A stretch of 64,000 bases of DNA from assembly GCF_009389715.1 (NCBI RefSeq), contig NW_024067692.1:744001-808000 (forward strand), given 5' to 3'. Shown piece by piece: positions 30,601 to 43,700 of this stretch. Within the stretch, counting starts at the first letter, position 1. The number at the start of each line of letters is the position of its first letter. This DNA comes from Phoenix dactylifera. Taxonomy: Eukaryota; Streptophyta; Magnoliopsida; Arecales; Arecaceae. Made by a program: the position numbers and the translations under genes. The notes below the pieces were generated by a model that searched no databases, was not told the origin of the DNA, and saw nothing but the letters and a program-made list of their open reading frames with translations.

Positions 30601-33600
30601 AATTTTTTGTGGCTTCTCTCTCTCTCTCTCTCCCCCCCCCCCCCCCCCCCCCTCTCCCTCACACAGTCTCTCCCTCCCTTAACGCCCCCCCCCCCCCCCC
30701 CCCCCCCCCCAATCCCACTTCTCTTCCTCCCCCCTTTTTCCTTTTGGACCTTTTGATCTGATCTCTGAGATCTCTTGTTCAAGGCAATTTAAGACATCTT
30801 GCACAAATAGCCAAAACACCATAAAAGGTTTTCCTTTTCCGTTATCCTTTACCAAAACTAATCTAAATTTTCAGTGTACTCATTAGAGACTTGCATCATG
30901 TCAAGGTTCATAAAGTTGGTGCTGGATTCAGCCAAGCTTATTGAGTTTCAATTACAGAAATTTCAGTATTTTCATTGCAAGTTTCTAGGTCTTGGCTGAG
31001 AGTGAGTTATTCGAAGAAGATGGAACGTCAAAATATTTTAAATATTTGGCTGTATAGTTCTGGTTGTTCTGTTGCAATTATTGAAACTGTTAAAAAAATT
31101 AAACACAATGTTAAATTTTTTTTGAAAGTTTACGTAACATTTGCCTGAGATTTGGACATTGACAAGATTTGCGTAAATATGATTAACATATAAAATTCAT
31201 AGGAGGGCGACCTACAAATATTCTTAGACCATGTTGAGTTTCTAAAGATGGCACCTTATAAACAAGATTCAACCACAAATCTTCAAATTTTCAGCTGAAA
31301 TCCTGCAAATCCAGTATTTAGGTGGCCCAATATCCTCTTGAATATTTTCTCTTTGCTTTCAAAACCCTGACAGAAACCTCAAATATTTCAATTCTTATTA
31401 TAATTTACCTTTATGAATTTCTAGCAACCAAGAATCCAAATGCTTCTGATTTCCCCAGAGCTAGTAATATCCAAGTTTACTTTCTAGAATTTAAGTATAT
31501 GAACAAATGACCGAAAGATAACACAATATAAAATGTAGGTTAGTTTCCATAGATAGTTGTATTTTGGCATAATAGAAATGTTTTGGTTTCAGTTTCAGAG
31601 TTCACTTGAAATTTGATATTCTAATTGTATTTCCACTGTACGTCCACCTAAATTCATTGTGATTTTTGTGATTTTCTTATGCTCATGCTCATTCGACCTC
31701 CAAAACAGCAAAGATAATCTTACTGCTGCTATCCACCTTTTTCTAAAAAAAATTATTTATGAATTAATTAACTTAGCATTTGCATAACAGCCTGAAGGGC
31801 ATGTCCCCACTTTTTCCACTATAATGCTTAATCATTTTTTATAATAAAATATAGGAGCCCTATCCAGTTAATTAGGTAGTCTCATGTTTTAAATTTTAAC
31901 TCAAAATCATTCATTTCCCACTTAAGTTCTGCCTTGTATAAATGTTTTTACCCTTTTGAATTTTTACTAACTTCCATAACATCTTTCTCATGGTGCAAGA
32001 ATGTCCCCTTTTTTGTTGCATTTTGCTGCAATGCATGTAGCGGTGCTGCTGTTGTGGTTTTAATGAAAGGCATATCAAGATGGGCAGGTCTGATTTTAGA
32101 CTTGAAGCAGTTGTTTATACTATTGGATAATTTATGCACATACAAATGTTATCAATGACATAGTGTCAACTTAGGTATTCTGGACTTATTTGGCAAGGAG
32201 GAGGGATCAAAATTTAGAAAATATGTAGATAATTGAACAAAAGTTTAGTAGGGATTCAGAGAATTTACACTGGAAAAATGGAAGATATTGAATTGTTGAT
32301 ACACATGGAAGACAGGCTCAAGAGAGACAGCAAATGACAAAAAACAGCAACCACACAACTGCCAGCAATTTAAGCTAACATCATTCATCTGTAATCCACA
32401 AGTAATACATAATTCATATGTAATGAACGAACTATTTGCGAAGTTTGTCAGATACTGAATAATTCATGGACAATTTGATTATTCAGGAATTAGGAATCAT
32501 TCGGCTGGTTAAAAAAATGCAAGAATTATCTTTGTCTTTTCCATTAGTTTGAAAAATATATTATGACTATGCCGTGAATTACTTGCAAAACATAGTTGAT
32601 TGTTTAATATATCAGGAACCTGTAGTAACAGTTCTTTGAAATATAAACTGATGCAGATGATTATATACATGCTGGCTGCACAAATTGCTTATAGGATATT
32701 CTTAGCTGTCTAAGATCAGTGATGTACAACTGCAATGATGCTTCTGTCTCAAACAGTGTTAATCTTTTCTAATTGTTGGATAGTTTATGCCATACATGCT
32801 GCACTGCTGTTTGTATCTATCAGTCATGTACAACCACAACGAAGCATCTGTATCAAACTGTATCTATCTTTTCTAATTGTTGGATAGTTTATCTCATACA
32901 TGCTGTATTACAGTCTCGTTCAGGGAAAAGCATGAAATTCGCAGGGTCTATATACGAAGTACAGCCCAGGTGTATGAGATATACTATGCTGCTGATCAGC
33001 AGAATAAAAGTAAGGAATATCTGTGTAGAGTACGTTGTGATGCTGCTGCTAGAGAATTGATGCCACCAATTAGTTCTGAGGGAGCTATCACTGAATGCCA
33101 AAATGGTAATAATGAGACTTTGGAAAAACATGGAAAGATGGCCACAAGTGACTGTAATAATAGCGTTGAAGATGGCTGGGTAGAAGTGAAGGTTCCTGAT
33201 TCGCTTCAACAAAATGACCAAGCAAATGCTTTGTCAAAGAAGATTGATGGAAATTCCAGTGCAAACTTTCAGGTTATTTTGCAATTTCCCATCAACCATG
33301 ATGCTTCTCTCTCTTTCTCTCTCTCTATAGGTCTTTGTTTTTACTGTTTCATTCTGGACTTAAATTGCAGATTCATTATGAGGCAAGAGCTGTGATTTTT
33401 TCAGATACTCCTTGTCTGTCCCTTACACTTCAGTTGCTTTCACTTCAAACTAAGACGTGCATTCATGTAGAGGAGATTTATGTATATGCTTATCCTGTCG
33501 ATTCCCCCAATCTTGATCCTCCTTTGAGTATGGAGGGAAACTTGGGTGAAAATCCTCTGCTAGACATGCTTGTTCCTAGGTTTCTGCAATTATCCAAATC

Positions 33601-36301
33601 GGGTACTAGCAGAATACAGGATAAGTATTTTTCTGTGGACACAGGAGTGCGAAAACACCAGCACTGTTTGGATAAAGCAGCTGGACAAAGCATCTTGGAC
33701 ATGCATGGGACAGGCCTCCAAGAAGCAACTTGTAGTATGAAGGAGCCAAGTTTGGAGCTATTGCAGGAAGAAACCAAGGTAAAATCTGAAAATATACAAT
33801 TGGGATTTGGCCAGAAAGTGACAGATCGAGCTGATCAAGATTTGGGGCCAGTGCATGAGGAAACTGAGATAAGACCAGAAAATGCACAGTTGGCGTCTAG
33901 CCAGAAGGTTACAGATCAAGCAGATCAAGAGTTGGGCCCAATGCAGAATCAAACCGAAGTAGAACCCGAAAATGTACAGTTGAGATCTGACCTGAAGACA
34001 ACAGATCAAGCAGATCAAGAGTTGGGGCCAGTGCAGGAACAAACTGAGGTACAACCAGAAAATATACAGTTTGGTTCCAGCCAGAAAGTAACAGACATGG
34101 ATCAGGTGCCAAAGTCTGTTGTGGAAGAAAATAATCCGGCCTACAGTCGTGTTGAGAAAGTGCTGGATGAGCTGGTTTTAAGAATGGGAAGAATAGAAGC
34201 TTTTTGTTCAAGGTTTGAGGAAAACATGATGAAACCCCTTAGCTGCATTGAGATGAGGCTCCAGCAAATAGAGCAGCGATTTGATGTATTTGCTGTAGGA
34301 ATTCAGTCTTCTGAGAGAAACCTTTCTTCAAGGATATCAGCCCCTGAATTTTCATTTGATGAATCTGACTCAGATAACAAAGGTTGCAACACTTCATTCA
34401 CAAAAGGGGTGGATATTTTATCTACTGACTCATCATTTCCAGCTAATGATGTTGCAGTTTCTCTACCTGAATCAAAGATGTGCCCAGGTCTGGCCGTTAA
34501 GGCACCTGAATTCCATAATCAAGATGATTTGTCATCATCAGCTAGTGATGGGGCAACTTCCGTGCCTGAATCTAATATGCATCCAGGACTGGTAGTTAAG
34601 GTACCAGAATTCCTTAATGAGGAAGAGTGTACCAATGCTGAGGATACCTTAGATTCAGTTGTGAAGGATCACCCCCAGGATAAAACATCTCTATGCATTG
34701 ATGGTGCATTAGCTTCAGCACTGGCAGCATTCCTGATGTCAACTACTGTCAAATCTCCCAAACATATCCCAGATGTGATGGAAGAACCTCATGGATTTTC
34801 TGTTGGTAATAACAATGACCCAGATTCCACTCCTGTTGGCACATCTTCTGAAGGATCTGATAACTTGTTCAGCAAAATTGACTTGGAGAAAAATGGTGGT
34901 GGCACATCGGATGTAGTAAAGGAAACTAATTGTAGTGGCTCTCTGTCGTCAGCTGATGTGCTAGCTCCTGATACATCTTTAAATGAATCTGATTTGAAGG
35001 ATAAGGGTTGTGATACATCAGATGCTGCAAGAGGAGTTGCAGCTTTTGATGACTCATCATTGTTAGCTGACAACACGGGCTCTTCTGTGTCTGTGCCCCA
35101 GATTTCAGGTTTAATAGTTACAGCACCTGAATTTCCAGTTGAGGAAGATGATTTCATTGATTGTGGTAATGCTTCAGATTCAGATGTGGAAAATTTCCTT
35201 GAGGATCAAGAGTCTGTGCCCACTGCTGGTAAATCCACTTCGGCATTGGGAGAATTTCTTTCCTCAAGGAAAGTAAAATCATCTCACAATTCAACTTTGT
35301 TGGGAGAAACCCTGGACCTTTTTAATGGTGATAACCATAAGTTGGCCTCCTCTTCTTTTGACATTCCCTGTGAAGGAATTGAGAGAGTGGGTATCGAAAA
35401 CCATGGAAAAGACATGATAGGCAAGGTTGATTTGGATCAAATCTTCAGCTTATTGCCTTCTGATGGTGGGTTGGAACAGAGGGAGCGTGTCAAGCTAAGA
35501 CACCAGAATGGTTCCACTGAACCAACTATTGAAGGATCAACTACTAACTGCATGGCCCTTGAAGATGGCATAGAACAGAAGGATCATGGGGTAAAATGGT
35601 ATGGATCAAATTCCACCGAGTCAACTGCAACGGATGAAGGATATTTCGTGCAGAAGGCATCTGATTTTATGCACTTTCAATCAAATGGAGGCATCCACAA
35701 CAAATGGCATGATGGAAGCTGGGTAGATGATAGTGATGCTGAGGAAGCTGGACATGCTAGCCATAGCTTGAACCAACTTGGCAGAGGGTGGACAGAAGAC
35801 TGCAGCACAGATTCAAGCTTTGATGAAAATTTCATCAAAAGTAAAGTTCAGATTGACTGGTCAGATGAGAGCAGCACAGATTCCATCGGAGGATCTTTCA
35901 CTGTTAACCACCATAGTGGACAAGTTGCTGACAACTACAGAAGTTCACAGGCCTTTGTTGATGATTTCTCTGAAGGCATTGGTCTAAAATCTTCAGATTT
36001 TAGATATGAGAAGTCGTTGGCAGAGCTGATATGGGCTTTTGACTCGACGCTGGATTATGAAGGTCATACAGTGTTTGCTCCAGCAGGTTGGGGAACTGGA
36101 TTTCCACTTGAAGCCTTGCTGGGTGAAACATCTAATGTGGAGGTGCAAGTTTCTACTGTCAAGGATGCTGATGATGGCAAATGCATGGCAGCTAATCTAG
36201 TGGAGATGGAAGATCTTAGTGTACCAAGTGAGACATGCCTATGGGATGCTGAACTGCAAGGTGAAAGGCGTAACCAACAGCCATTCTCCAGCCTTATTTA
36301 A
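27687..36301 (+). CDS. Unrecognised plant protein, about 1165 aa, three exons
   Basis: Exons 27687-27894, 32914-33272 and 33371-36301 join in frame across GT-AG introns of about 5.0 kb and 98 bp. The ATG at 27687 is the first in frame; a second Met at codon 6 is equally possible. The N-terminus is acidic (TSDEDA). Exon 2 opens with an ordered-looking segment (SFREKHEIRRVYIRSTAQVY, then EIYYAADQQ) that continues into exon 3 (IHYEARAVIFSDTP, EIYVYAYPVD), probably a beta-rich domain of about 200 residues. Residues about 322-435 are nearly four 30-residue repeats (90-bp DNA units at 33770, 33860, 33950, 34040). A short coiled coil lies near 450-500 (MGRIEAFCSRFEENMM). The rest is Ser/Asp/Glu-rich and likely disordered, with recurring APEF and SDSD motifs, ending in a conserved-looking segment (LIWAFDSTLDYEGHTVFAPA). 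I do not recognise the family. Confidence 0.78.
30617..30711 (+). repeat. (CT)n and poly(C) tracts in intron 1
   Basis: A (TC)n run leads into about 18-20 C residues, and a second run of more than 20 C follows at 30687-30710. The minus strand is therefore G-rich. The proline- and glycine-rich ORFs over it are not genes. Confidence 0.9.
32719..32913 (+). repeat. Tandem duplication of the intron 1 acceptor region
   Basis: Two copies of about 95 bp, starting near 32719 and 32821, share TTTTCTAATTGTTGGATAGT and flanking bases. The second ends CTGTATTACAG, the splice acceptor used for exon 2; the first ends CTGCACTGCTG and has lost the AG. Confidence 0.8.
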
Positions 36302-36330
36302 GATAAACACGAACGATTGTACAGCACATA

Positions 36331-36336
36331 AATAAA
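36331..36336 (+). terminator. Candidate poly(A) signal
   Basis: AATAAA lies 30 bp past the stop codon of the gene ending at 36301, within typical range for a plant near-upstream element. A longer 3' UTR with other signals is also possible. Confidence 0.45.
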
Positions 36337-37284
36337 AAGGAACTATTCGTGGCCAGATGATTATTTTAAGAGTATAATGGTTGGTTTTCTTCTCTTATGG
36401 TTCTTTTATTTTGTACACTGATGTTAATGACTACAAGTAAACTAAGGAATGGAGTTCGTGGTTGGTTAACCTACTGGCAAATCATCTGAATTTAGTGCAT
36501 GAGTGAGCTCAGGTTTGATAACATTCTGCCCTTAAAGATATTGTGGCAACCAGTTGTCCAGTTCTATTTTATTTTAAGTTGGTCCAATGAGGTTCTTGCC
36601 GAGACCATAAGCATCTACGGAAGAAATCGTGCATTAGAGATGTTATTGATGACAACTCTCAAAGCTGGCTTTTTTATAACCACCGAAGTGTAAACAAGCC
36701 AAGCTCCCAAGCTGGACCTAGCTTGAACTTGGCTTGTTTTGTAATTAAGCTGAGCTTGAGCCGGCTCATTCAATTTCAATCCAAACTCAATTTGTTATGA
36801 GCGGTTTGTTTAAGAAATTTGGTAAGAGCTCGTGGTTCCTCGAAGAATTTCTATATACACTCTGAGCTAGTTTATGGTGGTGGAGCTCAACCTAATAGTT
36901 GTATCACATCTTTTTCATTTAAATTATGTACACCTTTAATAAATATAAATATAAAACTTCACAAATAATAAAGAAAATAATATATATATATATATACATA
37001 TTATTTATTTATTCATCTGTATTTCAGGTGTAATTAAGCTTAGTTCAAAAAAGCCAACATAAGATCTAGTTCAGCTTAATTTACTAGTAGAACAAGATGA
37101 AATTTAAAGCTGAATTTTCAGCTGAAAACAACCTCCACCTAAATAGCTTGCTCGTTCGGCTTACTAGATTGCTGATTGGCATAACTGTGAGAAATGCTTT
37201 TGACACATTCGCAAGTATACATTTCTGGTATTGAAGCAGTCCTCTATAAAGGTCACTGTATAAAAGGTGCCATGACTGAATTTT
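36337..37284. other. 3' flank and dispersed repeat DNA
   Basis: Contains an AAGCTTGAGC-like repeat at about 36695-36800, of a kind common in plant intergenic DNA, and (TA)n near 36978. A segment at 37168-37280 (GAGAAATGCTTTTGACACAT region) has a diverged partner at 39098-39205. No gene seen. Confidence 0.5.
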
Positions 37285-38075
37285 TGCAGTCATGACAGCA
37301 CCCTGACTTATTAATTTTTCTCACAATTTTTGGCATGAAATTTAAATCCATTGGCCATGAATCCTATATATATTTTTGCCACATCATTAGGACTACAAGC
37401 TAGTCATTGAACTTCATTTGTCACATGTTCTATCCCATCATCAAGCAACTTTTCAACCTAAATAATAATTAAGAATGTCTTATCTAGAATATTTTCATAA
37501 CAAGCCTATTAACAATTAAATTTCGTATAATGATAATCTATATATATGAATGGTAACTCTTACATGAGAAGCAAACCTCCTGTGGAAAGTATTGTTTTAT
37601 ATGTATTCATTCTAGATTATTTCTATGGTTATCTTAAGCTTTGCATGGCGTCTCCCGTTCCAAAAATAGATTACATAAGACTGAAGGCTTTAAGCTCTCA
37701 TTTGCATTCATTTAACAACATATATAACAATATATGTATCAAATGAATACATATATAACAATAGTTTCCACAGAAGGTATGCTTCTCATGTAAGAGTTAG
37801 CTTTCATATTTATAAATTATCATGCATACGAAGTGTTATTGTTAATACGGTTGTTATGAAAAATATTCTAGATAATACAATCTTGATTATTATATAGGTT
37901 GAAAAGTTGCTTGATGATGGGATGGAACATGTGACAATTGAAGTTTAATGATGGGCTTATGGTCCTAATGTGATGTGGGAAAATATATATAGGATTCATC
38001 ATCAATGGATTTGAATTTCAGGCCCAAAAGTATAAATTTAAATGTCAAATAGTGGTGATGTCATGACAGCTAAAA
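37285..38075. repeat. Long imperfect inverted repeat (arms about 320 bp, spacer about 130 bp)
   Basis: The left arm 37285-37610 matches the reverse complement of 37743-38075. For example, TCAAGCAACTTTTCAACCTA at 37441 is mirrored around 37894-37913, and ACATGAGAAGC at 37562 is mirrored at 37780. In the best-matched part only a few percent of positions differ; the outer parts are weaker and carry indels. It could be a foldback element or two head-to-head copies of one repeat. The transcript would fold into one long hairpin. Confidence 0.8.
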
Positions 38076-40761
38076 CAGTTTTCTCAAGTTATAGCAATGT
38101 TGCTCCCCTTGATGTCACATCCGTCCTCTTCTCTCCATGTCCTTCCACATAGGCTAAAAGAAGAATATTGATAGCAATATCTGCTCGTATTACTTCTATC
38201 ACTTGTTTCTAACTTTATACATAGATTGATAGATAAATAGATAGATAGACGGATAGATTTAGGTCTTGTCTGTTTGTTCTTCCTATTTTTGCAAAGTCAT
38301 TTCTTTCTCAGATGTTTTCTATCTGGTTGGTTTGATTGCTTGGATTGTACCTTTAACGTTCTTATGAGTTGCATATGAATCCTGCCTGCTTGAGCATAAA
38401 TGAAAGAAAAGTTTCCTATCATTGAATTTTTTTTTCTTACTGGGGTGGTTTAGTTTTTTGGGGTATATTTTTGTGCTTTTCTTTCTGTTTTCCCACCTAA
38501 ACAACTTCTGTATCAAATGGCTGAATGCAGGCAGGCAAGGTGTTTTTGATTTTTGTTTTAATGGAGCATTGTCCTTGCAGGACATTTGCTTAATCTGTCT
38601 ATTACTTGAGATTTTCTTTTTCTTTCTAGTGTTGGTTTCTTAAAAAGTTGTCCCAAATATTAGAAAGTACTCATGTCTCGTTTTCTCCTGTTTTTTCTAG
38701 CAGGTGTAGCTTATTGTTGCATTCCGACACTTAATCAAAATAAATATGAGAAAATCATTATGGATGCCTACTGATCTAATGCTTCCCTTGCTTTGGAAGA
38801 ACTATAAGTAGTTTCCCAAAATTTATTTTAACTAATATCTTTCTAGGCCTGGTCCAGATGAGGAACACACAATCAGCGGTCGACAGACTGAAACAAACCA
38901 TTGAATCTCAGCATGTTTTAGATTATTACGTGAATTAGATTGTTTTTTTTTCCTCTCAAAAAAAAAAAAAGATCATTTTGGCGACAGCCAATCTGCTTAT
39001 TATGATGTTTTCTTTCATTCTTCACTAACTGATACATGACTGCTATTTAAATGTCCAGCTTGGACATATCATGGTTTATACTGCTCCTAAATTGCTGACT
39101 GGCGTTATCATGAGAGACTGCTCTTGAAGCGTTGGCAAGTATCCGTTTCAGGTATTATTGAGGCAGTCCTCTAAAAGGTCATTGCATGAAAGATGCCATG
39201 GCAGAAGAGGCAGAGGAGGCTGGATCTCTTAACAGGACGCAAGAATCTGAATATATGAGCACTACTACCTCAGAATTTGCGCGACATTGTTCATTTCTCT
39301 GCAAATGTATGTCCCAAATCCAACTTTATCATCATGGGCATGGGTTGTGAAACATGCAGTCCTAATTAGTCCTATTGTTTTCCAAGTTTTTTCGAATAAA
39401 TTTTTCCTAAAAGATGGAGAGTTTTTCATGGAACGTTCGAAAATGAATAATTTGGATATCAAAACAGAAAAATCTGTAAATCAATATAGTTTCAAAGTTT
39501 CCATGATGGAAGCACAGTATAGGAGCATCTGATTCGAGAGGAAAGCCACAGATGAGAGATGTTACAATATTGGAATAATTTGATTCCCATGACACTAACA
39601 AATCAGGCATGTTTTAGAGCAGAGTGGCAGACTTCGCAAGGACATTAAATAATTTGTATTTTGATGGCCTCCTCGAACGTCAGCCCTTCAAAATGTGGAT
39701 CGGAGTGAGATTTTTGCACTAACCTGCTTGAAGTAATCTGCAGATGCTGGGAATAAGTTCATTGAATGGCTTTTATCTGCTGATAAGAATAGGAGGAAGT
39801 CAAGAGCAGGGCAGAATTTTTAAAAAACTAGCATATAATGTTGTCAGGAAAATGAAATGTCCAGAGTTAGGAAGTTGCATGGGTGTGTTTTATCCTACCA
39901 AATTCCAAGTGGGGATCCGGAAAGACTCCAGGCTAATCAATGGCTGGTGAAGATTGTTACAAATAATAACCTACTCCTAGAAAAAGAAAGGAACAAAGCT
40001 CGTGACATGGGAGCAGGCGCAAAACATTAGTGGAAACAGGACCTATTTTTTATCAGAACCAATCGAGTGCCAGACAGAGCCTATTTTAAAATTCACTACA
40101 AAAATTACCCATAAAGTAAGATAAAACCAAATGTCACTAGACTCACTACTGCATTTGATTTTTTTTAACAGATTCTGGACAATTCTAAGTGTCTCAAGGG
40201 TAGGAAACCAGAGGCCCTGAACAAAGATTCAGAGAGATAATCGAATAAGGTAATCTATCAAGTTGTTCGGTAGGATACAAAATCCACCGAATCTAGCTTC
40301 ACATAGGATGACAATTATTAGCAAAACTAAGCACAGCACATTCAACATAAGAAAAAAAAAAGACAAATAAAATAAGAACGGAATTAACACACTGCATGAT
40401 CCATTTCACCCAATAACATCGAACTTCATTGTTCCAGGATTGGCCACCTGAAGGTTGTCTTCTTTCATGAACTAGATTGTGCTCGTGGTATTACATAAAA
40501 CAGACCAGATATTTAAAGAAAAAACTCAATCTGTGACCACCAAAAAGGATGTAGAAATAAGCACAAAACTCTCATTTTTAACTGTCAAAAAGAGTTAACA
40601 GAGAATTTACTCGGCTTTGTCATTTTGCTAGGCAGCAACACACCTAAGAATGACTTCCATGGCTAACTGGTGAGAAGTCTTTATTCTGTAGATTAGCAAT
40701 CTCATCCATTGTTTAATCCATCTCTCTGTCTGCAAACAGTTCGAACTTGAAACCCTGATGT
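38076..40761. other. Intergenic DNA between two convergent genes
   Basis: The genes ending at 36301 (+) and 40762 (-) converge on it. It holds an ATAG tetranucleotide run at 38219-38250, the second copy of a dispersed repeat at 39098-39205, and small A/T runs. No coding frame or RNA gene recognised. Confidence 0.5.
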
Positions 40762-43700
40762 TCACTCCTTAATACCTTCCCATTTATCTACTATTTCCTG
40801 CAATTTATCAAATCCCTGCAAAGTAGTGGAGAAAGAAGAATCACATATACTGCAACAGTAATTTACTCTCTTTTTAACTCTTTCTTTCTTTTGTGTATGT
40901 GACGCTTTGGTGAGGGGTAGCCCTTCCCTGGTACCTATAAACACCCTGACCTTCATGAAGGTTGGATTCGAACCTAGGTCTCTGGTACAACCACGAAGAG
41001 ACTCATCCAGCAGGACGAGCTCGCACCTCCACCTCAACATTTTGAAGACTGAAAAATTAGATTGCAATTTAAAGCAGTGCAAAAATACCAACTGCTTCTG
41101 TCTCTCATGCTACACACATTGCAATAAAAGGGTGTTTTTCTATCTCAACAGATCACACTACCACTGCTCTACTTAAGAAGGCATGAACCATTAGGTTCAC
41201 TAATAAGTTCATCATTTGAGATAAAGAAAGGGCTTCATAAAAGAATATGCAAAGGGATATCCTAAAATGCTTGTAATGTGCAACAAAGGTGATGCCATAT
41301 TTGGTCAATAAACCCTAACCAAAAAATGGCCAAGATCAAGAAGCAGTATATTGTTGTCCTAGTTGAAGAACCAGCCACTTGCAATTTGTATCTTTAGGCC
41401 TATAATTATCTGTGTCCTCTATAATCTTAAAAAAAGACATTATCAATTAGAGTATTCCATCTCAAGCACCAGATTCAACAAGAAGTAGATGGCAAGGATT
41501 AACGATTTTAGTAGATGAAGATATAGATATGATACTCACTGTTCTGGTTGTGAAGACGCCAAATGGTTCACTTTCCAGGCGTTTTACTTTCCAGTTGTAG
41601 AACAGCGGGTCCAAAACCTTTTCTAGATCTTGGATCTTCACTTTATTCATAAAGCACTTTGCTAGAGTAGTTTGGTTAGGCGATCCCCCAAGCCAGATCT
41701 GTTTGTAACAGAGAATAAACCAGGAGTTATTATTCATTTATTATTTCAACTTTCAATTGGCAGATACAGCTTCAAGCTTCATGTTAACTCTGTGTGATAT
41801 CGAGAGTGAAAGATGGCTGTTAAGTACAGCAAAGCACCTCCAGGGGAGCAATTTTCTCTATATCTATGTTGGATATGGAAGGTTCCAGTTATCTCCAACA
41901 CCATTTGATCCCTCAACAACTGTCAGAACTGAGGTCTCTACTGATAATTTTTAAATTTTATGAAAAGGATAAAAAAAAAACTTAATCCTTCAAAGCATAT
42001 ACTATTAAACTAAGCAAGCATTTTAAATACCTGGTAACTATTGGGGCCATCACCAACAAATCCCAGCTCAGCCATGTAAGGTCTGGCGCACCCATTGGGG
42101 CACCCAGTTACTCTTATCACCACTGACTCATCATTCTTGATACCCACCTAAGAGAGTTTTTAATCTTCAGAACTGAAAAATCTGCATATAAAACTATTTT
42201 TGCAATGTACTGTAACGTTATACAAAGAAAGGCTAACTAAAAATATACCTTATCAAGGACAGCTCTAACCCGTTTGAGGATGTCGGGGATTCCTCTTTCG
42301 GCTTCTGTTATTGCTAGAGGGCAGAGTGGTAGAGCAGGACATGCCATAGCAGTTACATTGAGAGGATCGACATACCCGGGATCCTGTAGATATGGTGAAG
42401 CAGAACCAGATCAAGTATTTTCCAATCATACAGAAATTTAATGAAGAAGCCCTTGATATTGACCTCTTTGTATTTCTATGTAACTGTCTGCTTTATTGCT
42501 TGATTTTAGTTCTATAATCAATACATTAGAACCTTTTGTGTACTATAATGAATTAATGATAGTTCAATAAATTATGATGCATTGTCAATATTTCCAAAAA
42601 TCTAAAAGACTTCCCCATCAGATAATTTCCTTAGAGTCCCTCAAGTATGCAATTTTTATGAGACATTAAATAACAGTGACATTAAATAAAATATTTTGGT
42701 GTCCAGAAAGTGCAAAAGGAAAAAGTTTTACCAGCAGGCCAGCTTGGGCGAGAGCTGTGGTGATGGGTTCTTTCCATGAGCGGTCAATGTCGCACAAAAT
42801 TATATTCTGGTTTGGTGTAAGGCACACATTCAAGTTATACTTCTCGATTATCTCTCTTAAAGTTTTCTTCATTGTGCCTCCAATACGACCATTATCAACA
42901 TGCAGTCCACAAAACATAGCACCATCACCCTGCAAGAAAACGTGTAAAGATACAGAATAGTGAAAAGACAATTAGGAACTTAATGCAGTCCATATGTGTA
43001 AATACTCAATGATATGATACTGGGTCAACTAGGACTGGTGGACTATCATCGAGCAACGCTGCATAATACAAGTGCAAAAAGAAAAGGTGAGAATTCACCT
43101 ATGTGAAAAGAAAGATATGAAATATGAACTATCCCATTTAGAAGTAGACCAGTAATAGGGCATGGCCCATTATTTTATATTTAGTAGTAACTGTTTCTAG
43201 TTTTTAGTATGTATTATAGCTGTGCTGTCATACTTAACATTTTACACAGCTTAATATTGTAAGTTAATGCCTTCTAGCTTTGTCAAACTGAAATTTCAGA
43301 TGTCTGACATGCTGATCTGTGAAATTCATGGACATAACATTTTAAAATGGAGTTTAGGTCAACATAGTAATTGGATATACTTAATATGTACAAAATCAAA
43401 CCTGTTCATGCCACCCAAGATAGCTCTTGAATTCCCATTCTGGTAGTTCTCGGAAGGTCTCAAATTTCTTCCCATAATACTGCTCCACAACACTCCGGAA
43501 CTTGTCAATTCCCCATTCATTAACCAAATATTTCATTCTACTATACTTACGGTCATCTCTTCTTCCATGTTCTCTCTGTGTGACAACAATTGCTTTTACA
43601 GCATATAATATATCTTCCTTTGGGACATAACCCAGTGGTTGACCCAGACGAGGGAAGGTGGTCTCCACCCTGTGCGTTCTTCCCATGCCACCTCCTACCT

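Noticed and set aside
30558..30782. Gly- or Pro-rich ORFs
   Set aside because: Translations of poly(C)/poly(G) runs inside an intron.
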